A stretch of DNA of 64,000 bases from Candidatus Edwardsbacteria bacterium (lineage in GTDB: Bacteria; Edwardsbacteria; AC1; EtOH8). Positions 16,134-23,443 of the stretch are shown one piece after another. Location of the stretch: contig JAVHLB010000005.1 in NCBI GenBank assembly GCA_031082425.1, positions 188,137 to 252,136 of the forward strand. The letters are read 5' to 3'. A model generated the notes under the pieces. That model was not told the origin of the DNA and made no database searches. It was given only the letters and a program-made list of their open reading frames with translations. How positions within the stretch are numbered: position 1 is the stretch's first letter; every line of letters starts with the position of its first letter. The position numbers and the translations under genes are program-made.

Positions 16134-17371
16134 TATCTACGCCCTCCTTTCTTGGTCGATTTTTTGGCAGTCTTTATTTTCACCGTTTTCTTATTGATTG
16201 CTTTGGCTTTTTTAACCGGCTTGGGCTTCTTTGTCGGCCTGGCCTTCTTGGGGGTTTTGGCCTTTTGGGCCGGTTTGGTCTTTTCAGCTTTTTTAGCCGT
16301 CAGCGTCGGCTTGATGCTCCTGTAAAGCTTCTCCACCACGGCGAACACTTCCTCGCCCGAGGGGATCCCGGCCGGCCGGGCGTAGAGATCGACCTGGGCA
16401 GTTCCATTGACGGCCAGACGAACATCGTCCACGAACTGTCCCTGGCTCATTTCCACCACCAGGAAATTCTCCACCCGTTGGGCCAATTTGGCCAGCTGTT
16501 TCTTGGGGAACGGCCACAGGGTGATGGGCCGGAACAGCCCGACCTTGAGCCCCTTGTCGCGGGCCATCTTCATGGCGGCTGCGGCAATGCGGGAGGAGGT
16601 GCCGTAGGCCACCAGCACCAGCCGGGCGTCCTGGATGTTCTTTTCCTCGAACTGGACCTCGCGGTCCTCGATCTCCTGGAATTTTTTGGCCCGGGCCCAG
16701 TTCATCTTCTCCAATTCCCCCTCCCGGAGATCGTAGGAACGGACGATCCTCTTCTTTCTTCCGGCGGCGTTGCCCAGGGACCAATCGGGTTTCTTTAAGG
16801 TTGACGGATCCACCGGCGTGAATTTGAATTCCACTGGTTCCATCATCTGCCCCAGGATGCCATCGGCCAGGATCATGGCCGGCATCCGGTATTTTTCGGC
16901 CAGTTCGTAGCATTTCTTGGGGAAATTGCCCATCTCGTCCACCGAGTTGGGGGCCAGCACGATGGTGTGGTAATCGCCGTGTCCGCCGCCCTTGACCGAC
17001 TGATAGTAGTCGCCCTGGGAGGCGGCGATGTTGCCCAGCCCCGGGCCTCCCCGGACCACGTTGGCGAAGAATATCGGCAGGTCGGCCCCGGCGCAGTAGG
17101 AGATCCCCTCCTGTTTGAGGCTGATGCCCGGGCTGGAGGACGAGGTCATGGTGCGGATCCCGGTGGCCGCAGCTCCGTAGATCATATTGATGGCCGACAC
17201 CTCGGATTCGGCCTGGACAAATGTCCCGCCCGCTTCGGGAAGGCGCCAGGACATATACTCCGGCACCTCGTTCTGCGGAGTGATGGGATACCCGGAAAAG
17301 AAGCGGCACCCGGCCAGGACCGCGCCCTCGGCCAGGGCTTCATTGCCCTTCATTAAGATCTTTTCACCCAT
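16133..17371 (-). CDS. vorB: 2-oxoisovalerate:ferredoxin oxidoreductase alpha subunit VorB with lysine-rich tail
   Basis: 412 residues. Residues 1-352 match VorB-type alpha subunits (MKGNEALAEGAVLAGC, GYPITPQNEVPEYM, MTSSSSPGISLKQEGIS), pointing to branched-chain 2-oxoacids. Residues about 355-412 are an added tail with 22 Lys and 3 Arg in 57 residues, plus Ala, Pro and Thr, like histone H1 or AlgP tails. This tail is not part of the family. An AGGAG ribosome-binding site precedes the ATG. Operon order is ferredoxin, alpha, beta, gamma. Confidence 0.93.
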   Translation of the reverse strand: MGEKILMKGNEALAEGAVLAGCRFFSGYPITPQNEVPEYMSWRLPEAGGTFVQAESEVSAINMIYGAAATGIRTMTSSSSPGISLKQEGISYCAGADLPIFFANVVRGGPGLGNIAASQGDYYQSVKGGGHGDYHTIVLAPNSVDEMGNFPKKCYELAEKYRMPAMILADGILGQMMEPVEFKFTPVDPSTLKKPDWSLGNAAGRKKRIVRSYDLREGELEKMNWARAKKFQEIEDREVQFEEKNIQDARLVLVAYGTSSRIAAAAMKMARDKGLKVGLFRPITLWPFPKKQLAKLAQRVENFLVVEMSQGQFVDDVRLAVNGTAQVDLYARPAGIPSGEEVFAVVEKLYRSIKPTLTAKKAEKTKPAQKAKTPKKARPTKKPKPVKKAKAINKKTVKIKTAKKSTKKGGRR

Positions 17372-17431
17372 TTATTTTCTCCTAAAAGTTTTACTTTAAC
17401 AAAGACGGTGTGGGTAAGGATTTTCAACGCT

Positions 17432-17635
17432 TCACTTCCACACGGCGATGGCCAGATCGGGGCATATCTGGGCGCACAGGCCGCAGCCTATGCAGCACTC
17501 AGTTTTGGCCAGCTTGGCCGGGTAATAACCGGTGACGCTGAAGGTATCGGACATCTCTATGCAGCTTTTGGGACAGGCCTTGGTGCATAGTTCACATCCT
17601 TTGCAGCGGGTCTCATCGACCCTGATTTCTGGCAT
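17432..17635 (-). CDS. 2-oxoacid oxidoreductase delta subunit, two 4Fe-4S ferredoxin
   Basis: 67 residues with two CxxCxxCxxxCP clusters (CKGCELCTKACP and CIGCGLCAQICP). It is the electron-accepting subunit of the VorB-type enzyme that follows. AGGAGG stands 7 bases before the ATG, an ideal ribosome-binding site. A TATAAT sequence lies at 17652-17657, though no good -35 box was found. Confidence 0.94.
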   Translation of the reverse strand: MPEIRVDETRCKGCELCTKACPKSCIEMSDTFSVTGYYPAKLAKTECCIGCGLCAQICPDLAIAVWK

Positions 17636-17735
17636 AGTGGACCTCCTGAAATTATATATTGATGATTTTAATTGACGGTAAACAAGGCCCTTTTATTGTA
17701 TCAGAATTGAACAGGATTTTCAAGGGAAATAAAAA

Positions 17736-17757
17736 AGAGGCTGCCTTAACAACCTCT
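17736..17757 (-). terminator. Rho-independent terminator of amtB
   Basis: On the minus strand AGAGGTTG pairs with CAGCCTCT (one wobble) around a six-base loop and is followed by TTTTTT. It lies 25 bases beyond the amtB stop. Confidence 0.75.
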
Positions 17758-17781
17758 TTAAATAACCGAAGAATTCGTTTA

Positions 17782-19011
17782 TTAATCGTGAATGTATGCT
17801 TCCTCGCCATGCAAACTGGCATCAAGGCCGTTCATCTCTTCGGCCTCGGTGGTTCTAACCGGTGAAAACTTGTTGATGACGATCAATGCCAAGTAGGAGA
17901 AAAGAAAAGCATATATCGAAGCGCCCACCACGGCCACGGTCTGCTTGACAAAAAACCCGGGATTGCCGTAGAACCATCCGTTGGCCCCGTTGGCATTAAC
18001 CGTAGTGGTGGCGAACAATCCCAGCAGGAGGACACCGATGGTCCCGCCGACGCCGTGAACCCCCCAGACATCCAGGGAATCATCCCAGCCCAGCTTGTTT
18101 TTAAGGTTTATGGCGCCGTAGCATACCATCCCGGCAATGATGCCTATCATGGCTGCTGTCTGGACGGTGACATAGCCGGCGGCCGGGGTTATGGTGGCCA
18201 GCCCGGCGATCGATCCGGTCAGCAGACCCAAGAGCTTCGGTTTCTTTTCAAAGATCCAGGCCATTATCAGCCAGGTGATGGCGGCGAATGACGCGGCGGT
18301 ATCGGTGTTCAAAAAAGCCAGCGAAGTGATCTGATCCACCCGCAATTCGCTTCCGGCGTTGAAGCCGTACCATCCGAACCACAGCAGGCCGGTTCCCAGG
18401 GCCACCAGCGGGATGCTGTGAGGGCCGCGCTCGGCCACCCGGCGGCGCCCCACGTAGAACACCGAGGCCAGGGCCGCCATCCCGGCTATGGCATGCACCA
18501 CTATTCCGCCGGCGAAATCCAGCACCCCCCAGCTTTGCAGAAGGCCGCCGCCCCAGATCATATGGACCATCGGGAAATAAACGAAAATCAGCCAGACCGT
18601 CAGGAACATCAGGTAAGGAACGAAACGGATGCGATTGGTAAAAGCCCCGGTTATCAGCGCCGGGGTGATGATGGCAAACATCATCTGGTAGGCAATGAAG
18701 ACGAACAGCGGGATGTTGTTTCCGGCCAGAGGGGTCATGACGTCGATCCCCTTGAAGAAGGCCATGTTGAAATTGCCGATTATCCCCGCGATATCGGTTC
18801 CCCCGGCCATGGTGCCGGAAAAGCACATGGAATAACCGAAAGCGAACCACAGGACCGAGGTCCACCCCATGGACACAAAACTCTGAAGCATGATCGCCAG
18901 CACGTTCTTGCGGCCCACCAGACCGCCGTAAAAGAATGCCAGTCCGGGGGTCATCAACATGACCAGACTGGTGGCCACCAGCATGAACCCGGTATTGCCA
19001 GTATCGAACAT
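17782..19011 (-). CDS. amtB: Ammonium transporter
   Basis: 409 residues, about eleven membrane spans, normal length for Amt/MEP/Rh channels. It moves ammonium/ammonia across the inner membrane. Typical segments are MTPGLAFFYGGLVGRKN, the pore-lining FAGGIVVHAIAGMAAL and WGVHGVGGTIGVLLLGLFA with its conserved His. It lacks the cleaved signal peptide of the E. coli protein. No glnK gene accompanies it, although that pairing is usual. An AAGGAG ribosome-binding site precedes the ATG. Confidence 0.96.
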   Translation of the reverse strand: MFDTGNTGFMLVATSLVMLMTPGLAFFYGGLVGRKNVLAIMLQSFVSMGWTSVLWFAFGYSMCFSGTMAGGTDIAGIIGNFNMAFFKGIDVMTPLAGNNIPLFVFIAYQMMFAIITPALITGAFTNRIRFVPYLMFLTVWLIFVYFPMVHMIWGGGLLQSWGVLDFAGGIVVHAIAGMAALASVFYVGRRRVAERGPHSIPLVALGTGLLWFGWYGFNAGSELRVDQITSLAFLNTDTAASFAAITWLIMAWIFEKKPKLLGLLTGSIAGLATITPAAGYVTVQTAAMIGIIAGMVCYGAINLKNKLGWDDSLDVWGVHGVGGTIGVLLLGLFATTTVNANGANGWFYGNPGFFVKQTVAVVGASIYAFLFSYLALIVINKFSPVRTTEAEEMNGLDASLHGEEAYIHD

Positions 19012-19139
19012 ATTTTGCTCCTTATCGTTTTGATGGTTTGTTGATCACTGGCTACAGTTTAAAATATGCCGGGGGATTCTGCCATAGGGATATCCCTGAA
19101 AAAGGGCTTCGCAAAACCTGATAATAGCCAGCATGAAAA

Positions 19140-19165
19140 TCCCGGCCCCTGTCAACAGGGCCGGG
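19140..19165 (-). terminator. Hairpin terminator of the two-component operon
   Basis: A GC-rich stem (CCCGGCCCTG with CAGGGGCCGGG, one bulge, on the minus strand) followed by ATTTTC lies 22 bases past the response-regulator stop. Confidence 0.7.
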
Positions 19166-19186
19166 AGATCCTGCGGTCGCCAGCGA

Positions 19187-19834
19187 TCACAAGGTCGTCA
19201 AGCCTTCCCTGACGGCATATTTGGTCAGTTCGGCGATGCCGTGAAGATTGAGCTTTTGCATCAGCTGCTGGCGGTGGGTCTCCACCGTCTTGACGCTGAT
19301 GGACAGCTTATCGGCCGTCTGTCTGGTGCTCTTTCCCTCGGCCAGCAGCTGCAATACCTCTCTTTCCCTGGCCGATAATAGCGAATAAACGCCGGGGTCG
19401 GCATCGCGCTCCTTGATGAGATAGTCCCGGACCAGGACATCGGTGATATCGGAACTTAAATATATCTTTCCCTTAACAATGGATTTTATCGCCTGAATGA
19501 GTTCCTCAAAGGCCGAGTCCTTTAGCAGATAGCCCCTGGCCCCGGCCTTGAGGGCTTCCACCACATAGCGGCGGTCAGCATGCATGGATAAGATCATTAT
19601 CTTTGCTGCCGGGCAGATTTCCTTAACCCTCCGGGTCGCCCCTATCCCGTTCAGCCCCGGCATGGTTATGTCCATGATCACCAGGTCGGGCAGGTGCTCC
19701 TGGGCCAGTTTGACCACCGCCAGCCCGTCGCTGGTCTCCGCCACCACCTTTATCCCGGATTGTTTTTCCAGCAGGGTTTTCAAGCCCTCCCGCACGATCT
19801 TGTGGTCGTCGGCAATGATGATCTTAAGCGTCAT
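19187..19834 (-). CDS. NarL/FixJ-family response regulator
   Basis: 215 residues from the ATG at 19834, which overlaps the kinase stop (ATGA). The receiver domain occupies 1-120 with phospho-acceptor Asp55 (VIMDITMPGLNG) and Lys in YLLKDS. A LuxR-type helix-turn-helix follows (LSAREREVLQLLAEGK, SVKTVETHRQQLMQKL). It would bind DNA once phosphorylated by the kinase encoded just upstream. The adjacent amtB gene suggests, but does not show, a nitrogen-related regulon. Confidence 0.94.
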   Translation of the reverse strand: MTLKIIIADDHKIVREGLKTLLEKQSGIKVVAETSDGLAVVKLAQEHLPDLVIMDITMPGLNGIGATRRVKEICPAAKIMILSMHADRRYVVEALKAGARGYLLKDSAFEELIQAIKSIVKGKIYLSSDITDVLVRDYLIKERDADPGVYSLLSAREREVLQLLAEGKSTRQTADKLSISVKTVETHRQQLMQKLNLHGIAELTKYAVREGLTTL

Positions 19835-21051
19835 CCCACCCCCTTTCCGTTCGTCCGGCAGATGATGACCGCCTTGGTGCCGCGGCCCGGAAGCGCTGCC
19901 AAGCTCAGCCGGCCTCCGAAACAACCCAATTGCTCCCGGATGCTGAACAGGCCGAAGCCTCCGGGTTCCGCCGTTTCCCCGGCTCCTTTTTCAACCAGCC
20001 CTATCCCGTCGTCGGAGACTTCGATGGTCAGCCTCCCGCCGGAGTTTGTCAAGACGATCGAAATGTTATCGGCCCCGGCATGTTTGATGATGTTGATCAT
20101 CAGCTCGCGAACCGACCGGAACAAGGTGACCTTCAGATCTTCAGGCAGCTGCAGCTTTGGGCCGGGGCATGACAGTTCGACCGCTTTCCCGTATTTTCGG
20201 CGGGTCTGCTCGGCCAGCCACTCCAGCCCGGCCTCAAACCCCAGATCGTACAGCACCGGCGGGCTTAATTCAAAGGTCAGGTTCCTGGTGTAGCTAATGG
20301 TCTGCTCCAGCAGCATCCGGATCTCCTCCAGATCCCTTTCCGCCCCGCTGAAGACCGCGTTGCCCTCCAGGTTCTTAAGTTTCACCCGGATCATAGCCAG
20401 GGCCTGGCCGATATGGTCGTGCAGGTCGGAGGCAATGGCCCGCCTTTCCCTCTCTTCGGTCAGCGTCAACTCCGAAGCAAGTTTTTTCAGCTTCTGCTGA
20501 TATCTTTTGACCGTCTGCTCCGTCCGCTTGCGCTCGGCAATTTCAGCTTTAAGTTTGAGGTTGGCATCGTTCAGCAAAGAGGTCCGTTTGACGACCTTCT
20601 CTTCCAGATGATCCAGGGCATCGTGAATAGCCTGCTGGGCCGACCTCTTCTGGTAAAAAGCATGCAGCATTTTGGCCAGCGAATCAATCAACTGCCGTTC
20701 CTCTTTGAGGAACGGTCCCTCAAATGCTGCCTTTTGCTTGATCAGATAGTAAACCTCTATCCGGCCTTTTTCCCCGCCGCCAATGCCGAAGAAGCTGGAT
20801 TGTTTCCACCGGGTGGCCGCATAGTTCGGAGTGGCGAGGCTTAGATCCCCGGCCACTATCCGGGCGGCGGTATCCCGGGGGTACTGCCAGGCCGCCGGCA
20901 GTATTTTGATGAATTCCCCGAGGATATTCTCAACACTCTTCCGGTCGTTTTGCAGGATGGCCGAAGCTTTATGCAAAGCGGTCAGTTCCTTGACCCGTTC
21001 CTGAAGCTGCCATAGCAAGCGGTCCTTGATATTTGGACTGGGGTTTTTCAT
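19831..21051 (-). CDS. NreB/NarX-type sensor histidine kinase, cytosolic
   Basis: 406 residues without membrane segments. Residues about 30-135 resemble a GAF sensor domain, 140-200 is a coiled coil, the HisKA_3 phosphorylation site is His211 (ERRAIASDLHDHIGQAL), and the ATPase domain follows (SDDGIGLV, GGFGLFSIREQL). It phosphorylates the response regulator of the next gene. No cysteine cluster like that of NreB is seen, so the signal is unknown. Confidence 0.92.
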   Translation of the reverse strand: MKNPSPNIKDRLLWQLQERVKELTALHKASAILQNDRKSVENILGEFIKILPAAWQYPRDTAARIVAGDLSLATPNYAATRWKQSSFFGIGGGEKGRIEVYYLIKQKAAFEGPFLKEERQLIDSLAKMLHAFYQKRSAQQAIHDALDHLEEKVVKRTSLLNDANLKLKAEIAERKRTEQTVKRYQQKLKKLASELTLTEERERRAIASDLHDHIGQALAMIRVKLKNLEGNAVFSGAERDLEEIRMLLEQTISYTRNLTFELSPPVLYDLGFEAGLEWLAEQTRRKYGKAVELSCPGPKLQLPEDLKVTLFRSVRELMINIIKHAGADNISIVLTNSGGRLTIEVSDDGIGLVEKGAGETAEPGGFGLFSIREQLGCFGGRLSLAALPGRGTKAVIICRTNGKGVG

Positions 21052-21152
21052 ATCTGTTATCGATCGTTATATTTGCCTAAGTTTAACCTTAATATCGCCA
21101 AAACGCAAGTTTAAATTTATTTTCTGCTCCTGTGTGGTATATAACAAAACCC

Positions 21153-21181
21153 TTGACACCCGCCGGATATTTATATATAAT
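21153..21181 (+). promoter_or_regulatory. Consensus promoter of tRNA-Gly
   Basis: TTGACA (21153-21158), 17 bases, TATAAT (21176-21181): a perfect sigma-70 consensus 11 bases before the tRNA gene. Confidence 0.85.
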
Positions 21182-21192
21182 TACCGTTGATT

Positions 21193-21268
21193 GCGGGCGT
21201 AACTCAGTGGCTAGAGTGCTACCTTGCCAAGGTAGACGTCGTGGGTTCGAATCCCATCGCCCGCTCCA
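21193..21268 (+). tRNA. tRNA-Gly (anticodon GCC)
   Basis: 76 bases including an encoded CCA. GCGGGCG at the 5' end pairs with CGCCCGC at the 3' end; the anticodon arm is CTACCTTGCCAAGGTAG with GCC in the loop, and GTGGGTTCGAATCCCAT is the T arm. It is transcribed on the plus strand from a consensus promoter and ends in the hairpin at 21278-21308. Confidence 0.97.
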
Positions 21269-21277
21269 GTAAATATC

Positions 21278-21308
21278 AGGACAGGCTTTAAAAGCCTGTC
21301 CTTTTTTA
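21278..21308 (+). terminator. Rho-independent terminator of tRNA-Gly
   Basis: An 11-bp stem AGGACAGGCTT / AAGCCTGTCCT with a three-base loop is followed by TTTTTT, ten bases after the tRNA. Confidence 0.9.
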
Positions 21309-21331
21309 TTAACCTCTCCCTGCCTTACGGC

Positions 21332-21355
21332 TTCCCTCCCCTCGAGGGGAGGGAA
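21332..21355. repeat. Palindrome TTCCCTCCCCT/AGGGGAGGGAA
   Basis: A perfect 24-base palindrome of C/T-rich arms. Similar C/T-rich inverted units are found at 24720-24748, 38189-38235 and 47070-47106, mostly just beyond gene ends. Confidence 0.6.
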
Positions 21356-21370
21356 TATGGGCGGGGTAAA

Positions 21371-21426
21371 AAAGGCAGGACTGCTTAAGCAGTCCTGCCT
21401 TGTACTGGTACCGAGGGTCGGAATCG
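21371..21426 (-). repeat. Duplicated 3' end of tRNA-Leu plus its terminator
   Basis: Bases 21388-21426 are identical over 39 bases to 22074-22112, the last 21 bases of tRNA-Leu with its CCA and 18 bases beyond it. Further homology covers the terminator hairpin, here a perfect GGCAGGACTGCT / AGCAGTCCTGCC stem with a T-run on the minus strand. It is a tRNA fragment, not a working tRNA, and probably terminates the lipoprotein transcript. Confidence 0.9.
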
Positions 21427-21434
21427 TTTGCGTT

Positions 21435-21977
21435 TTAGTGAACCATATCGACCGTTTCATATATCATCCTATTGCCTTTCAGGCTAAACCTCCGCCCCGA
21501 TACACCGCAAAACTGGTCATACATTTCGGTATACTGCGATATATAAATGCTGTCCGCATACTCCTTATTATATGCATCAAATATCTTCACGGCTCCTTCA
21601 TCTAAAAGACTTTCTAATACCAATACAGAATATTTATAAAAATTTCTTTTTTTAAATTTAGCCAAATTGACAGAATCGATCTTTTGGTCCATCAATGTTT
21701 TAATGGTATCCCTGTAACGCTTTGCAAATTTTATCCTTTCTTTATCACCTATTGTATCCGCAGATGCAAACCTGGAAACAGCATCATAGCTCATCTTGAT
21801 TTTCACCCTGATGGTTTCATAGAATAAAAAACATTGATACTCTGATGTATCAAGTGCTACTACGGCTGGCAATTTCCTCCTTGTTATCCTTCTGCTTACC
21901 GGCGCCTTTTCTTTGACATACGATGTACAACCCAAAAGCAGTAATATTGCTACTAGAGACATTGCAAACTTATTCAT
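21435..21977 (-). CDS. Lipoprotein of unknown function in a tRNA-flanked AT-rich segment
   Basis: 180 residues. The N-terminus is a lipoprotein signal peptide with lipobox LLLGC (Cys17), so the mature protein is lipid-anchored. The rest is charged and probably helical with no known motif. Its stop codon is eight bases from the duplicated tRNA-Leu end, which supplies a terminator. A TTGACA-17-TATATT promoter ends six bases before Met1; Met6 is another possible start. Codon use is AT-rich, unlike its neighbours, which suggests transfer. Confidence 0.8.
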   Translation of the reverse strand: MNKFAMSLVAILLLLGCTSYVKEKAPVSRRITRRKLPAVVALDTSEYQCFLFYETIRVKIKMSYDAVSRFASADTIGDKERIKFAKRYRDTIKTLMDQKIDSVNLAKFKKRNFYKYSVLVLESLLDEGAVKIFDAYNKEYADSIYISQYTEMYDQFCGVSGRRFSLKGNRMIYETVDMVH

Positions 21978-21983
21978 ATTCTA

Positions 21984-22012
21984 AATATAACAAAATTAAT
22001 CCTCTATGTCAA
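21984..22012 (-). promoter_or_regulatory. Sigma-70-type promoter of the lipoprotein gene, possibly leaderless
   Basis: Minus-strand TTGACA (22012-22007), 17 bases, TATATT (21989-21984). The ATG begins six bases after the -10 box. Confidence 0.72.
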
Positions 22013-22055
22013 ACACTTGTTTTAAAATGAATGAATATTATAAATTTTAAATCAA

Positions 22056-22091
22056 AAAGGCAGGATGCTTTTCAGCAGTCCTGCCTTGTAC
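22056..22091 (-). terminator. Terminator of the tRNA-Cys/tRNA-Leu transcript
   Basis: On the minus strand GGCAGGACTGCT pairs imperfectly with AGCATCCTGCC and is followed by TTTTT, directly after tRNA-Leu. A perfect version of the same hairpin is at 21373-21398. Confidence 0.75.
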
Positions 22092-22179
22092 TGGTACCGA
22101 GGGTCGGAATCGAACCGACACGTTCTTGAGGAACGAGGGATTTTAAGTCCCTTGCGTCTACCAGTTCCGCCACCCCGGC
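22092..22179 (-). tRNA. tRNA-Leu (anticodon TAA)
   Basis: 88 bases including encoded CCA, with a long variable arm as expected for leucine. The 5' end GCCGGGG pairs with CCTCGGT (two G-U pairs); the anticodon loop reads CTTAAAA; the T arm is GTCGGTTCGATTCCGAC. It is the intact copy of the tRNA whose 3' end is duplicated at 21388-21426. Confidence 0.96.
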
Positions 22180-22210
22180 ATTTTGTTTCGTACTCGTCTA
22201 CTTGCATTTT

Positions 22211-22271
22211 GTCATACCTGCGAAAGCAGGTATCCAGTCGGAACATGGATTCCCGCCTTCGCGGGAATGAC
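22211..22271. repeat. Two adjacent REP-like palindromes between tRNA genes
   Basis: GTCATACCTGCGAAAGCAGG plus TATCCAG (22211-22237) and CATGGATTCCCGCCTTCGCG plus GGAATGAC (22244-22271) are two palindromic units in opposite orientation. The second is nearly identical to 24671-24698. They lie inside the tRNA-Cys to tRNA-Leu spacer. Confidence 0.8.
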
Positions 22272-22295
22272 CCACTTTATTTATATCCATTTAAC

Positions 22296-22370
22296 TGGAG
22301 GCGGCTAGCGGGTTCGAACCGCTGAATAACGGTTTTGCAGACCGTCGCCTTACCACTTGGCTAAGCCGCC
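22296..22370 (-). tRNA. tRNA-Cys (anticodon GCA)
   Basis: 75 bases with encoded CCA and discriminator T, as expected for tRNA-Cys. The acceptor stem is GGCGGCT / AGCCGCC, the anticodon loop CTGCAAA. It is first in a two-tRNA transcript with tRNA-Leu. Confidence 0.96.
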
Positions 22371-22388
22371 TCAAATATCAATAAGCTG

Positions 22389-22418
22389 ATTTTACCAGTT
22401 TTCGGCCCCGCCTGTCAA
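22389..22418 (-). promoter_or_regulatory. Promoter of tRNA-Cys/tRNA-Leu
   Basis: Minus-strand TTGACA (22418-22413), 18 bases, TAAAAT (22394-22389), 18 bases before tRNA-Cys. Confidence 0.75.
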
Positions 22419-22435
22419 GAAGATCCCTTTTCAGC

Positions 22436-23317
22436 CTAGTTCCCCAGCCGGTACTCCAGCTTGGTCCGGGAGGATCGGTTCAGATCGGACAGGGTCTCGG
22501 CGCTTTCGGTCAGCAGGTCCAATATCGACGGCCGGCGTTTCCTCTCCCTGATCACCTTGGGGGTTTCCTTGAGCCCGGCCATGGTGCCGGCCATTATCAC
22601 CGCATCGTCCTGGGTTCCCAGCCGGTCAACCAGTTTAAGATTATAGGCCTGCCGGCCGGAGAAGACCCGGCCGTCGGCAAATAGCTTTACCGAGTCCAGC
22701 GGAATGCCGCGCCCTTCCGATACCGCCTCCATGAACTGCAGGTGCACATCGTCGATCATCGACTGCAACAGGGCCCGCTCCTGGGGCGTCATCTGGCGGA
22801 ATGGCGAGGCCAGATCCTTGACCGCCCCGGCTTTGATCACCTCGTAGCCGATGCCGATCTTGCGGAACAGCTCCTCCAACACGGCGTAGCTTAAAATTAC
22901 CCCGATGGAGCCGGTGAGGGTGCCGGGGTTGGCCACGATGGAGTCGCAGCCGCAGGCGATATAATACCCGCCGGAGGCCGCCACCTCACCCATGGAGCAG
23001 ACCACCGGTTTTTTGGTCCGGGCGTTTCGGAGGGCCTCATATATCTCCTGGGAAGCGGCCACCCCGCCGCCCGGGGTCTCCAGCCGGACCACGATGGCCT
23101 TGACGGAGTTATTGTCGCGGTATTTCTTTATCTGCCGGACGGCGTTATCGGAGGAGACTATCGGACCGACTATCTCCACCAGCCCCACCGATTTCCCGTA
23201 GGAAAGTTCCATATGACCTTCATTGGAGACCGCCATCACGATGGCGCCTACGAAGATGACGGCGAACATCAGCACCGCAACCGCGATCAGGGTTATGAAC
23301 AGCCCTTTTTTCTTCAT
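22436..23317 (-). CDS. sppA: Signal peptide peptidase SppA, 36K type
   Basis: 293 residues with one N-terminal membrane segment (6-31). It degrades leftover signal peptides in the membrane. The S49 family motifs are intact: ETPGGGV near 80, nucleophile Ser115 in EVAASGGYYIAC and general base Lys167 in GAVKD, giving the Ser/Lys dyad. An AGGAGTG ribosome-binding site precedes the ATG. Confidence 0.94.
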   Translation of the reverse strand: MKKKGLFITLIAVAVLMFAVIFVGAIVMAVSNEGHMELSYGKSVGLVEIVGPIVSSDNAVRQIKKYRDNNSVKAIVVRLETPGGGVAASQEIYEALRNARTKKPVVCSMGEVAASGGYYIACGCDSIVANPGTLTGSIGVILSYAVLEELFRKIGIGYEVIKAGAVKDLASPFRQMTPQERALLQSMIDDVHLQFMEAVSEGRGIPLDSVKLFADGRVFSGRQAYNLKLVDRLGTQDDAVIMAGTMAGLKETPKVIRERKRRPSILDLLTESAETLSDLNRSSRTKLEYRLGN

Positions 23318-23360
23318 CGAACACTCCTGATTAACAATCCGAATATACCGGAGTTCATAG

Positions 23361-23440
23361 GACGCAGATTTTCGCAGATTCCCGCTGTTTTATTTATTGT
23401 AATAAGATCCCGGAAATCAGCGTTTATCAGCGTCCAAAAT
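23361..23440. repeat. Dispersed intergenic repeat (CGCAGATT / TCAGCGT type)
   Basis: Between sppA and ispG, GACGCAGATTTTCGCAGATT is followed 40 bases later by AATCAGCGTTTATCAGCGTC. Each is a short internal tandem. Such units recur between genes in many uncultivated bacterial genomes. Confidence 0.45.
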
Positions 23441-23443
23441 AAT

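Larger units (their letters stand above)
21427..22112. mobile_element. Possible small tRNA-Leu-inserted element carrying one lipoprotein gene
   Basis: About 686 bases lie between two direct copies of the tRNA-Leu 3' end; the copy at 22074-22112 belongs to the intact tRNA. This is the arrangement left by site-specific integration into a tRNA gene. The inside is AT-rich compared with the surroundings, and contains one lipoprotein gene with its own promoter. There is no integrase, so it would be a remnant or a cassette moved in trans. A tandem duplication with later loss is the alternative. Confidence 0.55.

Noticed and set aside
16293..17309. A 338-codon minus-strand frame inside vorB
   Set aside because: It is another frame of vorB, without a start signal, and rich in Arg, Gly and Pro.
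21089..21460. A 123-codon minus-strand open frame containing GRWDSNPRRLPWQGS
   Set aside because: That text is the well-known false translation of the antisense of a tRNA, here tRNA-Gly. It is not a protein gene.
22052..22246. A 64-codon minus-strand open frame containing GTGRRKGLKIP
   Set aside because: It is the translated sense strand of tRNA-Leu and REP-like DNA.
22211..22271. Two palindromes considered as a CRISPR array
   Set aside because: Only two units in opposite orientation with a 6-base gap; no spacers of equal length and no cas genes.
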